Shown here in pieces: positions 1 to 6,833 of a stretch of DNA of 38,435 nt. Origin of the DNA: Anaerolineae bacterium (lineage in GTDB: Bacteria; Chloroflexota; Anaerolineae; Aggregatilineales; Phototrophicaceae); NCBI GenBank assembly GCA_025454525.1, contig JALOOG010000048.1, forward strand, positions 1 to 38,435, read 5' to 3'. The position numbers were made by a program, and so were the translations under genes. Position 1 is the first letter of the stretch, and every line of letters begins with the position of its first letter. The notes beneath the pieces were generated by a model. The model was not told the origin of the DNA and searched no databases. It saw only the letters and a program-made list of their open reading frames with translations.

Positions 1-461
1 CTGCACCGGATACAACAATCCCGCATCTAATTCCCGTTGGGCTGTCCAACCACACACCGCTAATTTGACCCCCAACTTCTCCGCCGCTAACGCGGCCGCG
101 GTCAAAAAAGGATCGGTCACGATCACATCCGGCGGGCCGATCTGTTCGGCAAGTTCCAAAATGGCACGAGTCGCCTCTCCAACAATTTCTTCGCTTAACC
201 AGGTGTCTAAGGCCCGCCGATAGCGTAACATCACCGCCTCTTGGGGTGAGATCGTGGTGAGATCGGGCGCAGGGGGGGGAGGCCATAACCACCCGGTCTC
301 ACGGATCGCTTGAAAGGCAATTCCGTGCGCCTGAATCGCGTTGCGTAAACTTTCAAAACCGTATGGCCTTGGGCTTGTAGCACTTGCGCGGTTTTCAGAT
401 AACCACCCCAATCGCTATGACTGTAGAGCGGTGCAGAGAGCATCCAAAATTTTTTGGTCAT
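1..461 (-). pseudogene. GT1-like glycosyltransferase, N-terminal part, frameshifted, runs off left edge
   Basis: The minus strand starts at an ATG (459-461) and reads MTKKFWMLSAPLYSHSDWGG, the usual opening of UDP-glycosyltransferases of the GT1/MGT type. After about 34 residues (QAQGHTV) the frame is lost near 358-362, and the homologous reading continues one frame over, without a stop, to the window edge: FESLRNAIQAHGIAFQAIRE, then a Pro-rich stretch, then PPDVIVTDPFLTAAALAAEK. That last motif is typical of the GT1 N-terminal domain. One missing or extra base in the T-run near 360 explains everything. It may be a true pseudogene or an assembly error. The start codon lies 62 bp from the divergent histidine kinase at 524. 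The acceptor substrate cannot be told. Confidence 0.7.
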
Positions 462-523
462 TTATGGTGCGATCCCCCTTTTTTGTTGTACACTGTGAAC
501 GATTATCTTTACTGAGCCGCCCT

Positions 524-2293
524 ATGAAAACGTTACTGTTGAAGTTTGACTCGTTGGCAACCTTACTTCCCGGTGAGGTCAGTTGTCAAACTGAATTACC
601 CGATCTTCAACTCCGTCCCCCTTATGATATTGTAATCGGGGCCGTGGAGGATTTAAATGTCATTCGCCAATTCACGGCGTATCAGATCGCGGTGATCGTG
701 ATCCACCTGAATCCCACGCCGGAACAGGTGATTGAAGCCTTTCATCAAGGCGCGGTGGATTATCTCACCACGATCAGTCCAGAACGCCTAGCAACTGCCA
801 TTGAACGGGCGCAAAATTACCTGAAAGAACGCGAGGCGATGTTTAGCTTACGCTATCGTTCGCTGTTTGAAGGCACTACCGAGGCCGTGTTTTTGATCGA
901 TGTGCAGACCGAAAGCTATCTCGATGTGAATCAGCGAGCGGCGGATCTGCTGGGTTATACCGTAGAAGAATTGTTGCGGTTGCCGGCCCGTTACGTGATC
1001 GCCCCCGAAGATAGCCGCGATGCCACGCAAAAAAAACAATTGCTGATTGAAGGGGTTAAATTACCCCCCTACGAACGGCGCTTTGTCCGCAAAGATGGAT
1101 CATACTGCACGGTAGAGGTATCCGTGACTCCGGTGCTAGGGCCCGGCGGTCAAACGATGTATATGCAAAGCATCGCCCGTGAGATCACCCAGCGCAAGCA
1201 AATCGAAACCCAATTGCGCGAAAGCGAGGCCCGTTACCGTTTGCTGGCTGAAAATTCAAGCGATTTGATCACCTTACATACCCCTAGCGGCGCATGTCTG
1301 TATGTGAGTCCGTCGTGCGCGTCCATTTTGGGTTATGGCGCACATGAATTTCGGGCGTTGCTGCTTTATGATTTGTTGCATGAAGCGGATGCCGAACGAA
1401 TTGCCGAAGTTGAAGAACGTGCAGATCCGTTAGATGTCGAGATCCGTTTACGCCATAAAAACGGAAGTTATATTTGGTTGCATAGTTATATTCAATTGAT
1501 CGGGGAAGGGGATAACGCGCAAATCGTGGCCTTTTCACGCGATATTAGCGCCCGAAAAGAGATCGAAGCCCAACAGATCCGCCTCATGGCAGAACAAGAA
1601 CGCACACGCGTGTTAACCCATTTTGTTCGGGCGGCCTCGCATGAATTTCGCACCCCACTTTCGATCATCATGTCAGCGACCTATTTACTCCAACGAATGC
1701 CACACCCAGAACGTTATCCGGATCGCCTCAATAGCATTCAGGAACAGGTGAAACGGCTAACCGTGTTAATTGATGGGTTGGTGTTGATGTCTAAATTGGA
1801 TACGATGACCTCGATCCCGTGTGTGCCGATGCAACTCAATACGCTGTTAGAACAATTACCCGTGAGTTTTTTGAAGCGCTTAGCGGATAAAACGCTAGAG
1901 GTTGAATTGTCCTTAACCCCGGATCTACCGTTGATTGAAGGCAATGTCCATGACCTGAAGACGCTCTTTTTTCAATTGATCGAAAACGCGATCCAACATA
2001 GCCCCGCGGGTGGTACTATCACGATCCGCTCTGAGGTAGCAGCGGATCAAGTGATCGTCGCGGTGATCGATGATGGGCGCGGGATCGCACCAGAGATCCA
2101 CGATCGGATTTTTGAGCGGTTTTATCGGGCAGATGAGGCCCATTCTACGGCCGGTTTTGGCCTTGGGTTGGCGATCGCAAAGCGGATCGTCGAATTACAT
2201 CACGGTACGATCCGCGCCATCAACCTTCCACAGGCCGGCGCATGTTTTGAGATCCTCTTTCCGGTGAGTCGCTCACCTTTCAGTGAGCTTTAA
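524..2293 (+). CDS. PAS-PAS sensor histidine kinase (cytoplasmic)
   Basis: A 589-residue soluble histidine kinase. Residues 1-105 resemble a degenerate receiver-like domain without the phospho-acceptor context. PAS1 spans about 110-225 and PAS2 about 236-345, each ending in a PAC-type tail (REITQRKQIE, RDISARKEIE). The HisKA domain has the H-box SHEFRTPLS with His373 as the phosphorylation site. The HATPase domain shows the N-box at Asn488 (NAIQHS), the G1 box DDGRGI at 516, the F-box FERFYRADE and the G2 box GFGLGLA. No membrane segment is visible, so it probably senses an internal signal. I chose ATG 524; longer in-frame starts at 341 and 464 overlap the divergent glycosyltransferase. No response regulator gene is adjacent. 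Its TAA overlaps the ancestral stop of the convergent gene at 2290. Confidence 0.9.
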   Translation: MKTLLLKFDSLATLLPGEVSCQTELPDLQLRPPYDIVIGAVEDLNVIRQFTAYQIAVIVIHLNPTPEQVIEAFHQGAVDYLTTISPERLATAIERAQNYLKEREAMFSLRYRSLFEGTTEAVFLIDVQTESYLDVNQRAADLLGYTVEELLRLPARYVIAPEDSRDATQKKQLLIEGVKLPPYERRFVRKDGSYCTVEVSVTPVLGPGGQTMYMQSIAREITQRKQIETQLRESEARYRLLAENSSDLITLHTPSGACLYVSPSCASILGYGAHEFRALLLYDLLHEADAERIAEVEERADPLDVEIRLRHKNGSYIWLHSYIQLIGEGDNAQIVAFSRDISARKEIEAQQIRLMAEQERTRVLTHFVRAASHEFRTPLSIIMSATYLLQRMPHPERYPDRLNSIQEQVKRLTVLIDGLVLMSKLDTMTSIPCVPMQLNTLLEQLPVSFLKRLADKTLEVELSLTPDLPLIEGNVHDLKTLFFQLIENAIQHSPAGGTITIRSEVAADQVIVAVIDDGRGIAPEIHDRIFERFYRADEAHSTAGFGLGLAIAKRIVELHHGTIRAINLPQAGACFEILFPVSRSPFSEL

Positions 2294-2781
2294 CCCGTTC
2301 CCAACCGGATCACATGCGCGACGATTTGCGTCGCAATCGTTAGGATAGCGGGGATCGCCTCTTTGATGTTTTCGGCCGCTTTCTTTGATGTTTTCGGCCG
2401 CTTTTTTCAACGCATTTCCTTTAGCTGCCAATAAATCAGGATCAGGCTCCTCTTTTTTCGACTCATCTAAAAATTCTTTAATGCTGTCAGCGACTTTAGA
2501 GGCTTTTTTCTCATTTCCAGGAGGTGCTTCGACAAGCGCCTGTTTGAGTTGTTCTAAAAGTGTGTCGAGCGTTTGATCTTTGGTATTCGATGGAATACCG
2601 TTGATGATTTGGCTGATATTGCCAGTCGTGATAGTTGAACCTCCGGTAGCAATATTCTGAATACCGGAGTTGTGGCTGTTGTTATTGTGTTGTACTGTTT
2701 TCTGCACGTTTTTCTGAACACCGCCGATATTGACATTACCACCTTGTACAGTGCGATGTTCTTGTTTGGATCGTCATTCAT
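2290..2781 (-). pseudogene. Small Asn/Gly-rich protein gene with two frame breaks
   Basis: Reading on the minus strand, ATG 2781 follows a GGGAG ribosome binding site, but the frame must shift near 2762-2766 to enter the coherent reading VQGGNVNIGGVQKNVQ, then an Asn-rich part (QHNNNSHNSG), TTGNISQIING and a charged helical C-terminus. Near the end a perfect 22-bp tandem duplication (2361-2404) throws the frame again. Removing one unit restores AENIKEAIPAILTIATQIV and a TAA at 2290-2292. As it stands, a GTG start at 2707 would give 144 residues with an unrelated tail ending at 2273. I do not recognise the family; a short beta-repeat-like head plus an amphipathic helical tail is all that can be seen. 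It is probably decaying. Confidence 0.55.
2361..2404. repeat. Perfect 22-bp tandem duplication
   Basis: Two identical 22-bp units, 2361-2382 and 2383-2404, sit side by side inside the small gene above. Because 22 is not a multiple of three, the duplication shifts the frame. It looks like a recent slippage event. Confidence 0.9.
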
Positions 2782-2866
2782 GAGGTTTATACTCCCATTG
2801 ATGCGGATGCGTTAACATCAGTATAGTGCAAAAATGGGGGAGGATCTCAATACAACATCGCACCGA

Positions 2867-3250
2867 TTAAGCGCAAGGCTCATCGATCTGCTTTAGGTAC
2901 GCTAAGGCCGCCTCATACGTGGGCGCAGCATAAAATTTGACTCGGAACACATCCCCGATGATCCGGGCGATCAAGCGGGCGTTCACTTGGTGTTGATCCG
3001 TGCCATACGGGATCAACCAACCGAGTTTAGAATGTAGCATCAAGCGTCGGAGGCCGCGATGCGCTAACAGGGTGTTGATCTCCTCATGAACTGGCCCAAG
3101 CTTCTGGAGATCCCAAAGGAGATGGGCTTGGGTGATCGGCAATTGATCCAATAAGCGGGCCAATTCAGTCGTTTCGGATAGGATTTCGTCAATGGTTTCG
3201 CTTTGCATGAGTATAACTTGGTTGGGGATAATCCAACGCAACATTTCCAT
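2867..3250 (-). CDS. Hypothetical protein, possible STAS/SpoIIAA-like fold
   Basis: A protein of about 127 residues with no signal peptide or membrane segment. The pattern of a short strand (VILMQS), a helix (ETTELARLLDQL), a strand ending LLWDLQKL, and a C-terminal YEAALAYLKQID helix recalls single-domain STAS/SpoIIAA-like proteins such as those made by Chloroflexota and cyanobacteria, but no diagnostic motif is present, so this is only a fold guess. I prefer the ATG at 3250, which has AAGG just upstream, over the in-frame ATG at 3283, which has no ribosome binding site and crowds the divergent acetyltransferase. Codon use matches the neighbours. Confidence 0.6.
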   Translation of the reverse strand: MEMLRWIIPNQVILMQSETIDEILSETTELARLLDQLPITQAHLLWDLQKLGPVHEEINTLLAHRGLRRLMLHSKLGWLIPYGTDQHQVNARLIARIIGDVFRVKFYAAPTYEAALAYLKQIDEPCA

Positions 3251-3317
3251 GTTACCTTGAGTAATGGTGGGAGATAATCTCATTAAAACACAGTTTTAGA
3301 CAGGAGACATCCGATTA

Positions 3318-3884
3318 ATGGCGGATCTTTTTAACTTTGAAAGTTTTCCAACGCTCGAAACCGACCGCCTGATCTTACGTGAGTTGACCTTGGATGACGC
3401 GGCCGGCGTATGGACGATCCGCGCCGATCCAGAAGTAACCCGCCTCAATATCGGCGCGCCGTATCAGAACATAACCCAAGTAAATACGCTGATTCAAGAT
3501 GTGCGCTTGGCTTATCAGTTAAATCAAGAGATCCGGTGGGGGATCACCCTAAAATCTGATCCGATGGTGATCGGTTTGATCGGCTTTAACTATTGGGATC
3601 GGGTGAATCATCGCGCTTCATTAGGATACGACTTGGCGCGGGTGCATTGGCGCAAGGGCATCATGTATGACGCGCTCCGGGCGGTGATCGCGTTCGGATT
3701 CACCCGCATGGCGTTAAATCGAATTGAAGCGGATACCAGTGCGGCCAATCTCGCTTCATCGGCATTATTGCGAAAGTTGGGGTTTCAGCAGGAAGGCATA
3801 CAGCGCGAACAATATTACGAGGATGGGGTGTATCATGACCTCTGGTTATTCGCGTTATTGCGGCGTGAGTGGGACGCGGTTTGA
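3318..3884 (+). CDS. GNAT-family N-acetyltransferase (RimJ/RimL-like)
   Basis: This 188-residue protein opens with LETDRLILRELTLDDAAGVW, the classic start of the RimJ/RimL branch of GNAT acetyltransferases (Acetyltransf_3). The acetyl-CoA binding part is the strand and helix around residues 100-125 (LGYDLARVHWRKGIMYDAL), where the usual R/QxxGxG/A loop is present in a relaxed form (RKGIM). NRIEADTSAANLASSALLRK with LGFQQEG is the typical C-terminal block. It probably acetylates an alpha-amino group or a small molecule using acetyl-CoA; the substrate is unknown. AGGAG at 3302-3306 supports the start. It is divergent from the 2867-3250 gene. Confidence 0.9.
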   Translation: MADLFNFESFPTLETDRLILRELTLDDAAGVWTIRADPEVTRLNIGAPYQNITQVNTLIQDVRLAYQLNQEIRWGITLKSDPMVIGLIGFNYWDRVNHRASLGYDLARVHWRKGIMYDALRAVIAFGFTRMALNRIEADTSAANLASSALLRKLGFQQEGIQREQYYEDGVYHDLWLFALLRREWDAV

Positions 3885-3903
3885 TCTCACCAACATCCGG
3901 AAA

Positions 3904-4287
3904 GTTTGCGTTAAAAGCTTTGAACCACAGAGAACACAAGTAAACTCAGGAAAATACCCCACCCATGGAGATGGAACAACCTATCTTACGTGGGCCAGTT
4001 CCCTCCCCATGTATGGGAGGGTTAGGATGGGGTTGGACGCAAAAAACTTTCCTGTACTTACTTCTGTTATTTCAGAAAACTACCCCATTAATGGAGACAC
4101 ATACCCCCATCCCACGCACGCCAGTTCCCTCCCCATGCATGGGTGAGGGCTAGGGTGGAGTTGGACGCAAAAAACTTTCCTGTACCTACTTCTGTTATTT
4201 CAGAAAACTACCCCATTAATGGAGACACATACCCCCATCCCACGCACGCCAGTTCCCTCCCCATGTATGGGTGAGGGCTAGGGTGGG
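3904..4287. repeat. 128-bp tandem repeats (two near-identical units plus one diverged unit)
   Basis: Units 4032-4159 and 4160-4287 are the same length and differ at about three positions. A more diverged unit precedes them (about 3904-4031), and a broken start of another follows at 4288. Each unit contains a CAGAAAA-(C/G)TACCCC-ATGGAGA block and an imperfect inverted repeat centred on CCCCATGTATGGG. Short open frames across it are artefacts of the repeat. The same block recurs near 4620, 21060 and 21740 (opposite strand), so it is a dispersed family. This fills most of the gene-free stretch 3885-4365. Confidence 0.85.
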
Positions 4288-4365
4288 GTTGGTTCTGTAC
4301 CTGCTTCTGTGGTTTTCTTTTTCTTTTTCTTGTTTTATCTATATTTTCTTTAAAAATACAGACAA

Positions 4366-4560
4366 ATGTTACGATTTTCCCGCTCATCTGTGCTATCATC
4401 GCTTCAATATGACCTTGATCACCCTAAGGAGGATCGGATGAATGGACACTTTCAATTTGTTTTTGCCTTTTTGTGTGGGATTGGACTAATCTTACGATCC
4501 GCCTAACCCTGTTGCCGCTGTCGCCGAAATAATTTTTTTCCTTTGCCGCAGCCGCTACTG
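4366..4560 (+). other. Dispersed small-ORF cassette, copy A
   Basis: This stretch aligns with 36735-36955 (plus) and 29725-29940 (minus). In order it holds AATGTTACGA, then CGCTCATCTGTGCTATCATC (reads as an extended -10 box, TGCTATCAT), a GACC-GATCACC block, AAGGAGGATCGGATGA (strong ribosome binding site and start), a short ORF, CTTACGATCCGCCT, and a tail containing GCCGCTGTCGCCGAA followed by a T-run and a GCCGC-rich segment. Copy A keeps only the right half of the palindrome seen in the other two copies. Confidence 0.7.
4438..4506 (+). CDS. Small ORF of cassette A (22 aa)
   Basis: The ORF reads MNGHFQFVFAFLCGIGLILR plus SA. It is hydrophobic in the middle, like a single membrane segment or signal peptide. 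AAGGAGG stands 5 bases upstream, one of the best ribosome binding sites in the window. An upstream 10-codon ORF (ATG 4411, MTLITLRRIG) ends in a TGA that overlaps this ATG. Whether the product is made is unknown; the other copies are not conserved along the whole frame. Confidence 0.4.
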   Translation: MNGHFQFVFAFLCGIGLILRSA

Positions 4561-4570
4561 CCGCACCCAA

Positions 4571-4705
4571 CCTGACAGGGGGCAATTTTAGGTGGGAAGG
4601 TTTGAAAAAAAGTTCAGAAGTCATCTCAGAAAAGTATCCCACCCGTGGAGATACACGACCCTATACCACGCAGGCCTGTTCCCTCCCATGGTTGGGGCAG
4701 TTTTC
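4571..4705 (+). mobile_element. Solo end of the IS4-like element plus flanking repeat block
   Basis: The sequence from CTGACAGGGGGCAATTTTAG through GGTGGGAAGGTTTGAAAAAA matches the left inner end of the IS remnant at 21127-21661 almost base for base. It is followed by a TCAGAAAAGTATCCCACCC block like that in the 128-bp units. No transposase reading remains. It is a relic end and leaves 4507-4811 without a supported gene. Confidence 0.6.
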
Positions 4706-4811
4706 CGAAATTACTTTGAGAATAGATGTAGTTCAAGCAAGGTTTGATCAAATAGCGTGTATTGCGCGTTTCCGTTACAATTTATGTCTCATCAAACTTG
4801 TGAGTGACACC

Positions 4812-5759
4812 ATGACCACACCACCCGAAAACACCCCAACCAATCCCAACTCTAACCGATCGATCTTCGAGAGTGTGCAGAATTTTGTCGGACTCGTGGT
4901 CGCCTTAGGTGCGTTTCTATCGGCCAGCGGTTTTGTGATCGTGCATGTGCATCTAGCGCATTATAGCCCGGTGCAACCGCTCCAGATCCCAACACAACGA
5001 TATGCGTGGGCCTCATTCGGACTCTTGCTCTTGATTCTCTTATCGATGCTGTTATGGTCGGTGGTCGGGGTGTATATCCCCACACGTCAACGTCAAAGCG
5101 GGGCCCCACCGCGCCCTAAATGGGTCGATTTTCTGTTTGGTATCCCCTTCGCACCCAGTTCTAAGCCTGGCAGGGATGGACGCACCTTCAATTGGATCGC
5201 CGTGACCTATGGCATCATCGTGCCGTCTACCTTGGGCGGTTTTTTAATCGGCGCAGACACTTGGCCGTTTTTCGGGGGTGTCTTGTTGATCATTGGTTTG
5301 TCTGGGTCACTGTTAGCGATCGCCACGTCATTAACCGCGATCGCAGATCGGCTTACGATGCTCAACATCGCGGAACAATTGGCTAAAAATAGCCTCGCGA
5401 TCCTCTTTTTTATCGCTTATACTTTGTTGTTAGGGTGGATCTACGGCAATTATGTCTATCGGTTTGTGCCGTATCAGTTTGGCGGAGGCGCACCCTTTGC
5501 CGCACAGATCTACCTACAACCGGATCTGCCCACCGCCAATACTGAGTTAAGCGCCTGTGTGTTATTGGAAACCAATAACGGGTTATTGATCTATCAAAGC
5601 AACTTAAATCGTACCGTGTTTATCCCCTACAGCGAGAACACACTCTTCGCTTATAGCGCCGGATATCACAATGATGAGTCCGATCTCTGTCAACTACCCG
5701 ACGGAGGCGATCCGACGGGCAATCCGATCACGACTCCGGAGTCGTCTGAATCAGATTGA
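4812..5759 (+). CDS. Hypothetical polytopic membrane protein
   Basis: A 315-residue protein, starting at ATG 4812 (MTTPPENTPTNPN); the frame is open further upstream only through repeat DNA. It has a Pro/Asn-rich cytoplasmic-type head, then hydrophobic segments at about residues 24-48, 68-92, 132-152, 157-180 and 198-222. A roughly 90-residue extracytoplasmic-type tail follows, with three cysteines (SACVLLE, DLCQLP) and many Asn/Tyr. No known family is evident to me. The last 32 bases overlap the convergent topoisomerase gene. The function is unknown. Confidence 0.75.
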   Translation: MTTPPENTPTNPNSNRSIFESVQNFVGLVVALGAFLSASGFVIVHVHLAHYSPVQPLQIPTQRYAWASFGLLLLILLSMLLWSVVGVYIPTRQRQSGAPPRPKWVDFLFGIPFAPSSKPGRDGRTFNWIAVTYGIIVPSTLGGFLIGADTWPFFGGVLLIIGLSGSLLAIATSLTAIADRLTMLNIAEQLAKNSLAILFFIAYTLLLGWIYGNYVYRFVPYQFGGGAPFAAQIYLQPDLPTANTELSACVLLETNNGLLIYQSNLNRTVFIPYSENTLFAYSAGYHNDESDLCQLPDGGDPTGNPITTPESSESD

Positions 5760-6777
5760 GTAAGGCGGCTTCTTCCAGATCAAGCCCTTCTGGGAGTGGT
5801 GTTTCGGCCGTTTGAGTGAGGATCTGGTGGATTGTGCCGTCTAGATAGGCTTGGATCACAGCGGGATGAATGTAATATTTTCGGCACACAGCAGGCGTAT
5901 TGCCAAGTCCGACCGCGACTCGTTTGATCGCTTGTGCGACCGCCTTTTTACCGCTGGTTTCGCTCTCACAGGCGGGCAATTGGCACAATGCCTCCACCGC
6001 TAATGCCGATCCGCCCCAAGTCCGAAAATCTTTCGCGGTGAACTCATCACCGGCGATCTGATGCAGATATTCATTGACATCCCCAGAGCTAATCGCCCAC
6101 CCTACGCCGTCCTCATCATAGTATTGGAACAGGTCATAACCGGGGATGTCTCGACAGGCCTTGATCAGCTTGGCCAAGCGTTGATCTTCAAGGTCAATGG
6201 TGTGATCTTTGCCGCTTTTCCCACGAAATGAAAACGCCACTTTGCGCCCATGGATCGCTACGTGGTCATCTTGTAAGGTGGTGAGTCCATACGACTCGTT
6301 TTGGCGCACATATTCAGGATTACCGATGCGAATCAACGTGTGATCCAACAACGAGACCACGATCGCAAGGACTTTTTCGCGGGGTAGCCCGCGCAAGCGC
6401 AAATGACCTTCGATCGTCTGTCGGATCGTTGGTAGGGCCGCGCCAAAACGGGCCATGTGATCAAATTTGACTTTGCTCTGATGCGCGTGCCATTTAGGAT
6501 GATAGCGGTATTGTTTGCGGCCTTTTTGATCGCGTCCGGTCGCTAGAATATGCCCATTGGCATAAGGGGAGATCCACACCTGTTCCCACGCGGGCGGAAT
6601 CCCGATTGCTGCAATCCGGGTTAACTCGGTTTCATCGGTGATCGGCTGATTTTGTCCGTCAAAATAGGTAAAGTGGAGCTGATCGGGATCATCACCCCGT
6701 TCGCGTCGGATACCCGGCTTGGTATCCGAGACATATCGTAACTTGATCGCCCGTGCGATCGCTTTTGGATCTGTCAT
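5728..6777 (-). CDS. DNA topoisomerase IB (poxvirus/bacterial type)
   Basis: A 349-residue type IB topoisomerase that relaxes supercoils through a 3'-phosphotyrosyl intermediate. The N-terminal domain has GIPPAWEQVWISPYANGHI and GRDQKGRKQYRYHPKW, the hallmark of bacterial TopIB. The catalytic core shows FRGKSGKDH (Lys in the beta-hairpin), FRTWGGS (Arg252), and AVCRKYYIHP near the end. Tyr302 is the probable nucleophile; the usual Ser before it is Tyr301 here. AAGG eight bases upstream supports ATG 6777. Length is normal for the family. It overlaps the convergent membrane-protein gene by 32 bp and lies downstream of the coiled-coil membrane protein gene, separated by a hairpin. Confidence 0.95.
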   Translation of the reverse strand: MTDPKAIARAIKLRYVSDTKPGIRRERGDDPDQLHFTYFDGQNQPITDETELTRIAAIGIPPAWEQVWISPYANGHILATGRDQKGRKQYRYHPKWHAHQSKVKFDHMARFGAALPTIRQTIEGHLRLRGLPREKVLAIVVSLLDHTLIRIGNPEYVRQNESYGLTTLQDDHVAIHGRKVAFSFRGKSGKDHTIDLEDQRLAKLIKACRDIPGYDLFQYYDEDGVGWAISSGDVNEYLHQIAGDEFTAKDFRTWGGSALAVEALCQLPACESETSGKKAVAQAIKRVAVGLGNTPAVCRKYYIHPAVIQAYLDGTIHQILTQTAETPLPEGLDLEEAALLNLIQTTPES

Positions 6778-6794
6778 GGCCGACCTTTCAGGAA

Positions 6795-6818
6795 GGGCGG
6801 GCCTACTCTCACCCGCCC
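6795..6818 (-). terminator. GC-rich hairpin between the 6834 gene and topoisomerase IB
   Basis: Arms GGGCGGG (6795-6801) and CCCGCCC (6812-6818) pair perfectly. There is no T-run, so it could be a partial terminator or an mRNA processing site. Confidence 0.4.
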
Positions 6819-6833
6819 GATGGCCCTTATCCT

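Noticed and set aside
2273-2707. Intact 144-residue ORF as the native small protein
   Set aside because: Its tail after the 22-bp duplication reads as frameshifted DNA (KHQRGDPRYPNDCDANRR), and the true ribosome binding site belongs to an ATG 74 bases upstream in another frame.
3724-4153. Overlapping plus-strand frames of 62-140 codons across the 128-bp repeats
   Set aside because: The same peptide pieces (SSLPMYG, PIPRTPVPSP) recur only because the DNA repeats; there is no ribosome binding site and no homology.
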